A stretch of DNA of 64,000 nt from Syntrophorhabdaceae bacterium PtaU1.Bin034 (GTDB taxonomy: Bacteria > Desulfobacterota_G > Syntrophorhabdia > Syntrophorhabdales > WCHB1-27): contig MVRP01000002.1 of NCBI GenBank assembly GCA_002067405.1, positions 73,430 to 137,429 of the forward strand, read 5' to 3'. This document shows, piece after piece, positions 43,231 to 52,630 of this stretch. The notes beneath the pieces are model-generated. The model had not been told where the DNA came from and searched no databases. It was given only the letters and a program-made list of their open reading frames with translations. The position numbers and the translations under genes are program-made. The first letter of the stretch is position 1. Every line of letters starts with the position of its first letter.

Positions 43231-43647
43231 CTATAGTTTTGTATACTCTTTGGGTGCCAGGTTTGTCGCCATGGTCCACGTTGTTGCAACGGCATTTGCC
43301 ACACGGAAGACCTTGATTACGTCAATCCCCTGAGCGTCGACCAAGGGTTTGAGGAACGGCCTGATTTTAAGGACTTCTTCCTTAAGGGCCTGCTCCTCCA
43401 GAAACTCGGCTGTTCCGCTCACCCGCAGTTGTACGCCGGATTTGAAATCATTGAAGCACAACTCTACCTTCGGGTTTTTGAGAAGTTGCTTGTACAGGTC
43501 TTTCATGCTGCCCAGCTGGATCAGGATGCCCCTTTCATCCGCCGCATACATGTGCATTCCGCGGACACGCGGCGCGTCGCTTTCTACGGTGGCAAGATGG
43601 CAAATGGGATTCTCATTCATCAACTTATACATCTCTTCCTTGTTCAT
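43231..43647 (-). CDS. pyridoxamine 5'-phosphate oxidase-family flavoprotein
   Basis: A 138-aa split-barrel FMN-binding protein. NPICHLATVESDAPRVRGM is the usual opening and VELCFND...LRVSGTAEF the second strand pair. The family covers small flavin or F420-type reductases and stress proteins; the partner is unknown. ATG 43647 follows AAAGGAGA 4 nt upstream. Confidence 0.88.
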   Translation of the reverse strand: MNKEEMYKLMNENPICHLATVESDAPRVRGMHMYAADERGILIQLGSMKDLYKQLLKNPKVELCFNDFKSGVQLRVSGTAEFLEEQALKEEVLKIRPFLKPLVDAQGIDVIKVFRVANAVATTWTMATNLAPKEYTKL

Positions 43648-43730
43648 CGGCTCTCCTTTCTTGGGGCCCCTCACGGCTGCCCCATCCGTTTCTTTTGCTG
43701 TTCAATGTTGAGCGTAAGAGATAATATCTT

Positions 43731-45878
43731 TTATGTCAAGCCGTTTTTTATGAATCTGCCGATACCGGCCAGGCCGAGGAACCCGAGCACGTAAACCACA
43801 AAAAGGAAGGGGTGCTTCGCTCCCAGGATGACAGGTCTTAGCAGCCCCCGTATTACCAACTTCAGCCCATCGCGCCCTTCTATGAACGCCGCCACCGGAG
43901 GCGAAAGCCGGTAGTAGCAGTGGACAATGTATCTGCCGGGCAAGTTCGTAAGGAGATAGGAATCCCTGAAGCGCTTGAGAACGGCTACTTCGGGAGCAAG
44001 ACTGCTTCCGTATACGGCGGTGGCGATAAAACACCCTCCCCCTCCGCCTCCTCCACTGGATGGATCGGTGCCTCCGCTTTCCGTGCTGCCCCCGGTTGTC
44101 GGCTGCGTCGCCGTGATCACGACGTCATCGTGCTGGCTTCTGAAGCCGTCCTTATCCGTCACTACGACGGTTGCGGTGTAGCTTCCCGCTATGTCGGCAA
44201 TAAAATTTGGCCTTGCTGTTGTCAGGTTCACCATGGATGCCGAGCTGCCCTCGGGTCTTTGGAGCGTCCATTCGTAGGCAAGGGGAGTTGCTGCGTCCGG
44301 GCTGAAGCAGCCGCTGCCGTCGAGGACCACCGTTTCCCCGACGAGCACCGACTGGTCAGCGCCTGCATTTGCGACCGGGGGAGACCCGACGCTCACGCTT
44401 ACGGTGCTTGGCTGGCTTTGGAGACCGATAGAGTTGGTAACTACCAGGCTTACCGTATAGATCCAACGCTGATCCGGTGTAATGATGCACTGTGCGGAAG
44501 TTGCATCTTTAAGGGTTGCGGCACTGCCGGCAGGTTTTGCGGTAATCGTCCACGAGTATTCAAGGGGGACATTTCCGTCCGGATCGGAGCTGCCGCTGCC
44601 GTCGAGGACTACTTGAGTTCCCACCTTCACCCCGGATTTGTCGGAACCGGCGTTTGCCAAAGGGAGCGCGCCTGCGGTAACCGTTACTGTAGAAGGTCGG
44701 CTCTGGAGCCCGGTGGAATCGGTCACCACGAGCTTGACTGTGTAAGATCCCCGGACATCAGGCACGAAGCTGCTCTTTACCGAAGTTATATTCGTGAGAG
44801 TTGCCGTGCTATTCGACGGACGGGACTCTATCGTCCAGGAGTAAGTGATCGGGTCACCGTCCGGATCGGAGCTGCCGCTGCCGTCGAGGGTCACTACCGT
44901 GCCTGTCTGCACAGTCTGATGCTGACCTGCATTCGCTATGGGCGTGCCCGCGACCGAGCCTGACTCCAGTATGGTACCGTTAAAGCCCGTAACGACGAAG
45001 GTGTTGTACACACCGAACGTGACCCCCCTCAAACTGACCGAGACGCCCGGTGATCTCCGGGTCCAGGAGACGCCATCCAGGGAAGAAAAAATGGTCCCTT
45101 TTGCGCCTACCGCCACAAAGATGCCGTTCCCGTAAGCGATACAGTAAAAGTCCGTGGTCCCGGCTGATCTCTGGGTCCAGTTCGTTGCATCGCGTGAAGT
45201 AATGATAGTCCCTGACTGGCCGGCCGCAACAAAAAGACCGTTACCGAATGCTACCTGGTCCAGCCAGCTTCCGGTGTTTGATACTTGCTGCGTCCACACT
45301 ACCCCGTCGTTTGATGTCAGGACCACCCCTGATTCGCCCACCACAACGAACCGGCCGTTGCCATAAGTGACACCGAACAGGCCTGAACTTACCCCTGACG
45401 TTACCCTTGTCCAGGTATTGCCTCCATCGGTGGATGTAAGTATGGTGCCGCCCGTGCCGACCACCACGAAACGGTTTGAGCCGAACGCCGCGCAATAGAG
45501 CAAGTTGCTTGTCCCGGTTGACCTCTGGGTCCACGAGTTGCCGTCGGATGAAGTGACAATGGTGCCGTTTTGGCCGGACGCCACAAATGTACCGTTTCCG
45601 TAAGCAACTCCGTAAAGCCAGTTAGTCGTTCCGGACGTTGCTCCGTTCCACGAAATGCCGTCCCATGAGGTGAGGATGGAGCCGCCAAGGCCGACGGTAA
45701 CCAGTTTTTGCCCATTCCAGACAACATTATAGAGATCGCTGGTGGTTCCCGAGTTTCTGGACTGCCATTCGTCGAGCGGTTCACCAGTCGCCATTTGGGC
45801 CCCAAGGATCAGGCAGAAGAGAAAACAAAATGTCTGAAGAAAAAGGATCGAAAAACGAGCCGGCACACGTTTCCGCAT
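43731..45878 (-). CDS. surface protein: beta-propeller, three Ig-like domains, CFI-box C terminus
   Basis: A 715-aa exported protein. Signal peptide (residues 1-31). About seven blades of roughly 40 aa follow (YGNGxFVAVGxxGTIxTSxDGxxWTxR), forming a BNR/Ycf48-like propeller. Three PKD/REJ-like domains come next (each starts ANAGxDQSV and has VLDGSGSSDPDG). A Ser/Gly linker with eight glycines leads to CFIATAVYGS (C616) and a C-terminal 100-aa domain ending in a hydrophobic helix and FIKNGLT. The CFI-box resembles a C-terminal sorting or anchoring module of exported proteins. Likely cell-surface attachment. GGGAGGA precedes ATG 45878. Confidence 0.88.
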   Translation of the reverse strand: MRKRVPARFSILFLQTFCFLFCLILGAQMATGEPLDEWQSRNSGTTSDLYNVVWNGQKLVTVGLGGSILTSWDGISWNGATSGTTNWLYGVAYGNGTFVASGQNGTIVTSSDGNSWTQRSTGTSNLLYCAAFGSNRFVVVGTGGTILTSTDGGNTWTRVTSGVSSGLFGVTYGNGRFVVVGESGVVLTSNDGVVWTQQVSNTGSWLDQVAFGNGLFVAAGQSGTIITSRDATNWTQRSAGTTDFYCIAYGNGIFVAVGAKGTIFSSLDGVSWTRRSPGVSVSLRGVTFGVYNTFVVTGFNGTILESGSVAGTPIANAGQHQTVQTGTVVTLDGSGSSDPDGDPITYSWTIESRPSNSTATLTNITSVKSSFVPDVRGSYTVKLVVTDSTGLQSRPSTVTVTAGALPLANAGSDKSGVKVGTQVVLDGSGSSDPDGNVPLEYSWTITAKPAGSAATLKDATSAQCIITPDQRWIYTVSLVVTNSIGLQSQPSTVSVSVGSPPVANAGADQSVLVGETVVLDGSGCFSPDAATPLAYEWTLQRPEGSSASMVNLTTARPNFIADIAGSYTATVVVTDKDGFRSQHDDVVITATQPTTGGSTESGGTDPSSGGGGGGGCFIATAVYGSSLAPEVAVLKRFRDSYLLTNLPGRYIVHCYYRLSPPVAAFIEGRDGLKLVIRGLLRPVILGAKHPFLFVVYVLGFLGLAGIGRFIKNGLT

Positions 45879-46159
45879 TGTGATCCTCCCATGATGTGTT
45901 GATCTTTTGAATTGCCTGCCAATCTTGTTTTCGTTACTACGTGAAGCTCTGAAGAACGGGGAGCCTAAGAGCCCGGAAGATACAAGAAGCATGCCCGAAA
46001 CGGAGTGGTGTGCAATTTGTCGGGAATAAGGGCAGGGCGAAGCAGATCGACCTGCGGCAACACGCAGAGCGGGTCTTGCAAAGCGAGACAACCGTCTCGA
46101 AATGGAAGAATGACGTCTCGTTCGTGAAGACTAATCCTTATGGAGATGGCAGCAACAAC

Positions 46160-47752
46160 TTATGGAACGGAACCGGGCTGTTCCCACGGAGGGGCAAAGG
46201 CAGGATAACGGAACTCCACGAGATAGGGTTCATCCCAGTGCACGTCGTTGAGAAATATACCCTCTAACTCGTCAATGTTTTCCGCTCTCTTTGCCTTAAT
46301 TCCGTAAGAGCCCGCGAGGGCGGGGAAATCGGGCGTGTGGAGGTCCATTGTGCTTTGCACCCCATAACGTTTTCTCATGTAATCCTCCAGCACCCCGAAA
46401 CTGCCGTTATTGTAAACCAGGATCACCACAGGGACCCCGTACTTCATGATGGTTGCCAGTTCAGCGGCAACGGGGGCGAAGCTGCCGTCACCCGTAATGC
46501 ATATGCAGGGAAGCTCAGGGTTTCCAAGCTTGGCGCCGATGGAAGCGGGGAATGCATAGAAGATGGGAGAGATGCCCCGGGGGGTCAGGAAACTCCGCTG
46601 TTCGAAAACGGGAAAATAGTATTCCGCCCAATACCCGATCAGACTGAGGTCCCAGACGGTAACCGCATTTCCCGGAATCAGGCGTCGCAAACACCGGGCG
46701 ATCCTGAAACCTTCGTGATTCCTTTGCAGTTCTTCCTGTTCCTTAAGCCGGCGCATGTTCAGCTCTTCCATGTCCCAGGAAAACCTCATTCCCTTCAGAA
46801 TACCGTAGAGGGCCCCGGCAGCCTCGTTCGGGTCGGCCGCTACTGCAACCTCCGTCCGATAATTCTTCTCCAGCCACCTGCTGTCCGTATCGATATGAAC
46901 GAGCCAGCCGAACCGTACACCTCTCCTTTTGGCATCCACCTCTCTCAGCCTGGTTCCCAGTGCAACGGCAATGTCGGCAGATCTGAGTATATCTCTCGCC
47001 ACCCCTTTTGTAATAACATTACCAAACACAAACGGGTTGTCCTCGGACATCACCCCTTTTCCTGAAGTGGTGGTGAGAAAGGGGATCCCTGCTTCCCGGC
47101 ACAGGCGGCCAAGAAGTTTCCTTGTTTCAGCGCGCATCAACCCTTTTCCGCCTATGATCACAGGCTTTTTTTTTCCGTGTAGCGCTTTTTCCATCGGCCG
47201 CATATCCAGACTGCCGCCCCCGTGAGCGACGAACCGGTGAGACGCACACGCTACTTCCTTATCGAGGCAGCCAAAAGGGACAGAGACAATGACTGGACCG
47301 GGTCTGCCCGACATTGTCTCCCGGTAGGCTGATTCCAGTTTCGTAAAAAGATCCGTCTGACCCGAGACAACAAAGCTGCTCTTGCTTATGCCCGTAAAGA
47401 TTGCCTCCGGCTCCTGCAACCCGTGCAGCACGCCTTTTGCCGCATCCTTTCTTTCCGCATCAATAAAAATTATCAGCAGCGGTACATCATCGTTGTGAGC
47501 TTCCATGGAGGCGGTTACCACGTTGCCGAGACCGGGACCCGGCGAGACCAGTACGACACCCGGCCGGCCTGTGGAGCGTGAATAACCATCGGCCATAAAA
47601 GCAATATTCGACTCGTGTCTTCCGACAATAATTTGAATATTCGACCGTATGAAAGCATCGTTCAGAGGAAGGGTATGAATACCGGGCAAATGAAAAATAT
47701 TCCTTATTCCTTTGCCTTCAAAAAAGTGTATAATAGCTTCTTTTCCCAGCAT
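46160..47752 (-). CDS. thiamine-pyrophosphate enzyme, acetolactate synthase-like
   Basis: A 530-aa TPP enzyme with the three-domain pyruvate-oxidase/ALS layout. Catalytic E47 in RHESNIAFMADGYSR, central Rossmann domain, and the TPP motif GDGSF...NN (CITGDGSFAPVAAEL then LVYNNGSFG). Members include ALS, benzoylformate decarboxylase and oxalyl-CoA decarboxylase. No ALS small subunit lies next door, so it is probably a catabolic decarboxylase. Divergent from the polyamine operon. Confidence 0.85.
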   Translation of the reverse strand: MLGKEAIIHFFEGKGIRNIFHLPGIHTLPLNDAFIRSNIQIIVGRHESNIAFMADGYSRSTGRPGVVLVSPGPGLGNVVTASMEAHNDDVPLLIIFIDAERKDAAKGVLHGLQEPEAIFTGISKSSFVVSGQTDLFTKLESAYRETMSGRPGPVIVSVPFGCLDKEVACASHRFVAHGGGSLDMRPMEKALHGKKKPVIIGGKGLMRAETRKLLGRLCREAGIPFLTTTSGKGVMSEDNPFVFGNVITKGVARDILRSADIAVALGTRLREVDAKRRGVRFGWLVHIDTDSRWLEKNYRTEVAVAADPNEAAGALYGILKGMRFSWDMEELNMRRLKEQEELQRNHEGFRIARCLRRLIPGNAVTVWDLSLIGYWAEYYFPVFEQRSFLTPRGISPIFYAFPASIGAKLGNPELPCICITGDGSFAPVAAELATIMKYGVPVVILVYNNGSFGVLEDYMRKRYGVQSTMDLHTPDFPALAGSYGIKAKRAENIDELEGIFLNDVHWDEPYLVEFRYPAFAPPWEQPGSVP

Positions 47753-47810
47753 AATTGTTCCAGTTTTTTGAGTTTAACATAGTGTATCTTCAAGTTAAAT
47801 AAAAATTGAG

Positions 47811-47847
47811 TTGACATGCTTTTCCATTTGGTTTAGTTTAATACCAA
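47811..47847 (+). promoter_or_regulatory. promoter and palindrome ahead of the polyamine operon
   Basis: TTGACA-17-TAGTTT. The imperfect palindrome TTGGT-N10-ACCAA (47828-47847) overlaps the -10 region, and AGTTTAA motifs recur at 47771 and 47835. Placement suits an autorepressor site for the XRE-cupin protein. Confidence 0.5.
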
Positions 47848-47874
47848 TAAACTTTTGGTGAGCTTTTACTGTTT

Positions 47875-48429
47875 ATGGCTAAGGTTGAAGGATCGAGCAT
47901 AGGAGAGAGAATACGCATGATAAGACAGGCTAAATCTCTCACCCAGGAGGAGCTTGGATCGAGGGCAGGATTGACAAAGGGGTTCATATCGCAGGTCGAG
48001 AGAAACCTTACGTCCTTATCTGTCGAGAGCCTTCTCGGGATCCTTGACGCCCTTGATCAAAAGGCCTCAACTTTCTTTGATGAGGCTTTTCATGAGAAGA
48101 TCGTTTTCGGGATAGACGATAGGGTTGAACTGGAAAAGGAGAATGTAGACAAATTCGAGATCCTCGTTCCTGCGGCTCAGAACAGGCGGATGGACCCCGC
48201 ATTACTTGCTCTTAATGCGGGAGAAAAGACCGAAGAAGAGGAGCCCCACGAAGGGGAAGAATTTGGCTTTGTACTGACTGGAAGCATAGAAGTGATACTC
48301 GGCGTGAAGACTTACAGGGTCCGAAAAGGAGAATGCTTCTATTTCAAGGCTTCAAAGAAGCACTATTTAGCGAACAGGCGAAAGATGAGGGCGTTGGTCC
48401 TGTGGGTATCTTCGCCTCCTAATTTTTAG
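47875..48429 (+). CDS. XRE-cupin transcriptional regulator (PuuR-like)
   Basis: A 184-aa regulator. N-terminal Xre HTH (IRMIRQAKSLTQEELGSRAGLTKGFISQVERN) and C-terminal cupin (HEGEEFGFVLTGSIEVILG...RKGECFYFKASKKHY). E. coli PuuR, of this architecture, represses putrescine genes and senses the polyamine. Here it heads a polyamine synthesis operon, so it probably senses arginine, agmatine or a polyamine. Confidence 0.9.
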   Translation: MAKVEGSSIGERIRMIRQAKSLTQEELGSRAGLTKGFISQVERNLTSLSVESLLGILDALDQKASTFFDEAFHEKIVFGIDDRVELEKENVDKFEILVPAAQNRRMDPALLALNAGEKTEEEEPHEGEEFGFVLTGSIEVILGVKTYRVRKGECFYFKASKKHYLANRRKMRALVLWVSSPPNF

Positions 48430-48470
48430 TGCACCCTAATGGGTATTAAAGAGTTTGGGAGGTGGTCAAC

Positions 48471-48944
48471 ATGATTATTAAAACCCCTACAAAGTTTTTT
48501 CTTGTGAGTGGTGCGTCCGAAGGCTTCTCACTATTAAATGCGTTTGATGGCGCCCTTTTGGCTTCGGGAGTCGGAGACACGAATCTGGTGCGAATGAGCA
48601 GCATTCTTCCTCCTGGCTGCGAGGAAGTCAAGCCACCTCCAGTTCCGCTGCCTCAAGGAGCACTTGTGCCGGTGGCATATGCTTCTCTCTATAGCGACGT
48701 CCCGGGAGAAGTGATTTCTGCCGCGGTGGCAATAGGTATACCAAAGGATCCGAATCGCGCGGGCCTGATCATGGAGTACTCGGCGAGAGCGGAAGAGAAG
48801 GTCGTGGTAGAGCAGGTCAAGAAGATGGCGGAAAAAGGTATGGAGCTGAGGAACCGGCCAATAAAGGAAATAATGGCTATATCAGCCACCTACAAAGTCG
48901 TGACAATTGGCGCTGTGTTTGCCGGCGTAGTGTTGTGGGATTAG
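48471..48944 (+). CDS. pyruvoyl-dependent arginine decarboxylase
   Basis: A 157-aa proenzyme that self-cleaves at Ser43-Ser44 in NLVRMSSILPPG to make the pyruvoyl group, then converts arginine to agmatine. Follow-on signatures ASLYSDVPGEVISAAVAIGIP and GLIMEYSA fit the PvlArgDC family. ATG 48471 has GGGAGGT 7 nt upstream. First catalytic gene of the operon. Confidence 0.95.
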   Translation: MIIKTPTKFFLVSGASEGFSLLNAFDGALLASGVGDTNLVRMSSILPPGCEEVKPPPVPLPQGALVPVAYASLYSDVPGEVISAAVAIGIPKDPNRAGLIMEYSARAEEKVVVEQVKKMAEKGMELRNRPIKEIMAISATYKVVTIGAVFAGVVLWD

Positions 48945-48996
48945 AAATCAGGCTTTCGGCTTCCGTTCTATCGGCATTTCACAGAGATATTCTTAC

Positions 48997-49824
48997 GTGA
49001 AAGGCGTCTTCAACCACAAGTTTATTGCTTCCGGAGAAGATGAGGAGTTGGCCGGCACTATTTTGCTGGGTTGCCCTTTGGACGCTACATCTTCCTTCAG
49101 GGGCGGGACGAGATTCGCTCCGGAAAGCATCAGAAAGGCATCCTGGACGCTTGAAACGTATAGTCCCTACCTCAAACAGGATTTGGATGAGGTCGAATTC
49201 TATGATGCGGGCAATCTCGAACTTCTTCCGGGTGATCTGGAACGTTCGATTGGCATCATAGAAAATGCGGTAGCCGAAATAATAGGAAAAGGAAAGAAGG
49301 GTCTGGCGCTCGGCGGCGAGCATCTCATTACCTATCCTGTTATGAAAGCGATGACAAAACGCTTTAATGTCATACAGGTCGTCCATTTTGATGCCCATTG
49401 CGATTTGAGGGATGATTATGAGGGGCAAAGGCTCTCCCATGCCACAGTTATGAAGCGGGTGAAGGAATTGGGGGGATTGGAGGTTTTTCAGATAGGAATA
49501 CGATCCGGGACGAGACAGGAGTTCGAAGAGCTTCTTCCCATCGATTCGCCGGCATCCCTTGCGGCTCACCTCGACCGGAACCGGCCGGTCTACGTGACAT
49601 TCGACATCGACGTCTTTGACCCGTCGCTGGTTCCCGGTGTGACGACGCCCGAGCCCGGGGGCCTGATGTTTAAAGAAGTCGTGGAATATTTCTCTGTTCT
49701 CAAGGGGATGAACATTGTGGGAGCGGACATTGTCGAGCTTGCCCCGGACTATGATACTACCTTCGTTTCCTCTGTTACAGCCTCAAAGATAGCCAGGGAG
49801 ATTCTCATGCTTTTACAGTTGTAG
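48997..49824 (+). CDS. speB: agmatinase
   Basis: A 275-aa manganese ureohydrolase converting agmatine to putrescine and urea. Metal ligands H109 (GGEH), D132/H134/D136 (DAHCD) and D203/D205 (DIDVFD). GTG start with a weak ribosome site, 52 nt after the decarboxylase. Confidence 0.93.
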   Translation: MKGVFNHKFIASGEDEELAGTILLGCPLDATSSFRGGTRFAPESIRKASWTLETYSPYLKQDLDEVEFYDAGNLELLPGDLERSIGIIENAVAEIIGKGKKGLALGGEHLITYPVMKAMTKRFNVIQVVHFDAHCDLRDDYEGQRLSHATVMKRVKELGGLEVFQIGIRSGTRQEFEELLPIDSPASLAAHLDRNRPVYVTFDIDVFDPSLVPGVTTPEPGGLMFKEVVEYFSVLKGMNIVGADIVELAPDYDTTFVSSVTASKIAREILMLLQL

Positions 49825-49918
49825 TACGCCGGCCCTCTATATCAACGATTCAGGCAAAGCCCAAGAACAATAAACAATAGAAGGCAAAGTAAACGCAATT
49901 CGTTATCAGGAGTGTGAT

Positions 49919-51157
49919 ATGGATAATGTCAGAAATCGCGGAAGAATAATGATAATCGGCGCCGGAGGCGTGGCGACCGTGGCGGCCCACAAGTGCGCTC
50001 AGGTTCCTGATGTTTTCAAGGAAATAATGGTCGCGAGCAGAACGTTGTCGAAGTGCGAAGCGATCAGAAATGATGTCAAACGGAGACATGGCAGAGACAT
50101 CCAAACAGCCCGGGTGGATGCCGACAACATACAGGAACTGGCAGCTCTTATCAATAAGTTCCAACCTGACCTTGTGCTCAATCTTGCCCTTCCTTATCAG
50201 GACCTGCATATTATGGATGCCTGCCTGGAGACGGGGGTACATTACATAGATACCGCCAATTACGAGCCGCTTGATGAGGCACACTTTGAGTACAGCTGGC
50301 AATGGGCTTATCAAGAGCGATTTCAACAAAGAGGGATCATGGCGGTCCTCGGTTCCGGATTCGATCCGGGGGTAACGAATGTCTTTGCAGCCTATGCCCG
50401 GAAGTATCTTTTTGATGAGGTGCATTATCTGGACATACTGGACTGTAATGCCGGGTCCCACGGTCATGCCTTTGCGACGAACTTCAATCCTGAGATCAAC
50501 ATCCGGGAAGTCACACAGGTCGTCCGACATTGGGAAAACGGGAGGTGGATCGAGACGCCCGCCATAATCGATGAAGGCAGTGTCCATTTCACTTTTGAAT
50601 ATCCTGTAGCAGGAGCGAAGGAAAGTTATCTCCTCTATCATGAGGAATTGGAATCTCTTGTTCGGAATATAAAAGGGCTGAAAAGAGCGCGGTTCTGGAT
50701 GACCTTCTCCGACAACTATCTCACGCATCTGAGGGTGCTCAACAACATAGGTATGACCCGTATAGACGAGATCGACTACGAGGGATGCAAGATCGTTCCG
50801 ATAAAATTGCTCAAGGCCCTCCTTCCCGAACCCGCCTCCCTTGGAAAGAAATATACGGGGAAGACGGTCATCGGTAACATTATGACCGGGAAAAAGAACG
50901 GGGAGACTATCACGAGGTATATCTACAACGTATGCGATCACGAAGCAGCCTTCAGCGAGACCGGAACACAGGCTATTGCCTATACGACCGGCGTCCCTGC
51001 AATGATCGGGGCGATGATGCTGCTCACCGGAGTCTGGCAGGGGACCGGGGTCTACAACATCGAGCAATTGGACCCCGACAGGTTCATGGAGGCGTTAAAC
51101 AAACACGGTCTTCCCTGGCAGGTAGTCGAACGTGACCCGCTTCCCGATGAGGTGTAA
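49919..51157 (+). CDS. carboxy(nor)spermidine dehydrogenase
   Basis: A 412-aa saccharopine-dehydrogenase-family enzyme. NAD(P) motif MIIGAGGVATVAAHKCA, then HYIDTANYEP and GSGFDPGVTNVFAAYA. It condenses putrescine with aspartate semialdehyde to carboxyspermidine. Its place between agmatinase and the cognate decarboxylase fixes the function. Confidence 0.93.
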   Translation: MDNVRNRGRIMIIGAGGVATVAAHKCAQVPDVFKEIMVASRTLSKCEAIRNDVKRRHGRDIQTARVDADNIQELAALINKFQPDLVLNLALPYQDLHIMDACLETGVHYIDTANYEPLDEAHFEYSWQWAYQERFQQRGIMAVLGSGFDPGVTNVFAAYARKYLFDEVHYLDILDCNAGSHGHAFATNFNPEINIREVTQVVRHWENGRWIETPAIIDEGSVHFTFEYPVAGAKESYLLYHEELESLVRNIKGLKRARFWMTFSDNYLTHLRVLNNIGMTRIDEIDYEGCKIVPIKLLKALLPEPASLGKKYTGKTVIGNIMTGKKNGETITRYIYNVCDHEAAFSETGTQAIAYTTGVPAMIGAMMLLTGVWQGTGVYNIEQLDPDRFMEALNKHGLPWQVVERDPLPDEV

Positions 51158-51166
51158 AGTCGTTTA

Positions 51167-52504
51167 ATGGCAGTTGGGCAAATAGAAGAGATTATTTTGA
51201 ATATCTCGGCTGGAGGTACTTCCGTAGCGCATGAGTTCTCCGGTTTGCCGGACGGCACGAGAAGAGAGATAATCGAGCGGTTGGGCACCAGGGAGCTTGA
51301 ATCGCTGACCCGGGCCGTCAAAGACGTGAAAATGCAGGGCTTTCAGGCGGCGAAGGTGAGGTTCTGCAGTATGGCAGCCGGGGCGATAAATACTCCCGTG
51401 TACCTCCTGGACGAAACCCTCATCGAAGAGAACATGCGAGTCCTGAGGTACGTAAAAGATCGCACGGGCTGCAAGATACTGCACGCATTGAAGGCGTACG
51501 CGTCGTTCGCTACTTTTCCTGTCATGAGAAGGTATCTTGACGGAACGTGTGCGAGCGGTCTCAATGAAGCACGGCTTGGCCGTGAGGAATTCGGAAAAGA
51601 GGTGCACACTTTTGCCGCAGCGTACAGGGAAAAAGATTTCAGCACGATAGTGAGATATTCCGATTCGGTCATATTCAATTCTTTTCATCAACTCGAGAAG
51701 TATGGAAAGATCGCGAGAAAGAGCGGCGTGGATGTAGGATTGAGGGTAAACCCCGGGCATTCGGAAGTCGCAACCGAGATGTACAACCCCTGCGCGCCCT
51801 GTTCGAGACTGGGAATAACGTACCGGACATTCGAAGAGGAGTTCCCGAAGCACAGGAACATGGTCGACGGTCTTCACTTTCATGCGATGTGCGAGCAAAA
51901 TTCGGATGTTCTCGGGAGAATCCTGGACTCGTTCGAACATTTGTATGGACCTTACATCGGAGGACTGAAATGGGTCAATTTCGGGGGCGGCCATCACATA
52001 ACGCGTGACGATTACGACCTGGAGCGCCTGATCGACCTTATAAATGCATTCAGAAGAAAGCACGAGGTTCAGGTCTATCTCGAGCCCGGTGAAGCAAGCG
52101 TTCTGGATGCGGGCGTGCTGATCGCCTCGGTTCTTGATATCGTGAAGAACGAGATGGAGATCGCCATAGTGGATACCTCTGCGGAAACACATATGCCGGA
52201 TGTGCTTCTCATGCCTTACAGGCCGCAAATAATGGGGTCGGGGGAACCGAATGAGAAGAAATATACTTACCGGATTGCGGGACCGAGCTGTCTTGCAGGC
52301 GACGTTATTGGTGATTATTCATTCGAAAGGCCCTTAGAGAGAGGGGACAAGCTGGTCTTTACCGATATGGCCCTGTACAGCATAGTCAAAAGTACGACCT
52401 TCAACGGAATAAACCTTCCTGATATAGCGGTAATAAGGAACGGAGGGAGCGTGGAAGTAGTGCGGAGATTTGGCTACAGGGATTACAAAAGCAGACAATC
52501 ATGA
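51167..52504 (+). CDS. nspC: carboxynorspermidine decarboxylase
   Basis: A 445-aa PLP enzyme (alanine-racemase fold) that makes spermidine from carboxyspermidine. The PLP lysine is K109 in ILHALKAYA. EPGEA and the GLRVNPGHSEV and DGLHFHAMCEQN motifs are typical. The family core begins at INTPVYLLDE (residue 74), so about 70 residues lie ahead of it. The ATG at 51371 (M69) has GGTGAGG upstream and may be the true start; the longer form has a poorly spaced GAGGTG. Confidence 0.92.
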   Translation: MAVGQIEEIILNISAGGTSVAHEFSGLPDGTRREIIERLGTRELESLTRAVKDVKMQGFQAAKVRFCSMAAGAINTPVYLLDETLIEENMRVLRYVKDRTGCKILHALKAYASFATFPVMRRYLDGTCASGLNEARLGREEFGKEVHTFAAAYREKDFSTIVRYSDSVIFNSFHQLEKYGKIARKSGVDVGLRVNPGHSEVATEMYNPCAPCSRLGITYRTFEEEFPKHRNMVDGLHFHAMCEQNSDVLGRILDSFEHLYGPYIGGLKWVNFGGGHHITRDDYDLERLIDLINAFRRKHEVQVYLEPGEASVLDAGVLIASVLDIVKNEMEIAIVDTSAETHMPDVLLMPYRPQIMGSGEPNEKKYTYRIAGPSCLAGDVIGDYSFERPLERGDKLVFTDMALYSIVKSTTFNGINLPDIAVIRNGGSVEVVRRFGYRDYKSRQS

Positions 52505-52630
52505 TGGTGTGATCGTTCCTCATGACCTGTCGGTCGCCTGAGAAGCCGCCTCAAAAGATATTGAAAAATTCCGAGAAATATATTACAAATTGAACTTCCA
52601 TAATATTCTTAACAATTTCCTGGAGAAGCG

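Noticed and set aside
43083..43304. 73-codon minus-strand frame and strong ribosome site before ATGATATACTAG
   Set aside because: The frame overlaps the PNPOx-family gene, and the ribosome site leads to a three-codon ORF; no supported product.
43920..44963. 347-codon plus-strand frame
   Set aside because: Antisense to the Ig-like domains of the CFI-box protein; Arg/Cys/Gly-rich shadow.
49850..52228. Long minus-strand frames of 405 and 354 codons
   Set aside because: Antisense to the two carboxyspermidine genes, which have clear family motifs.
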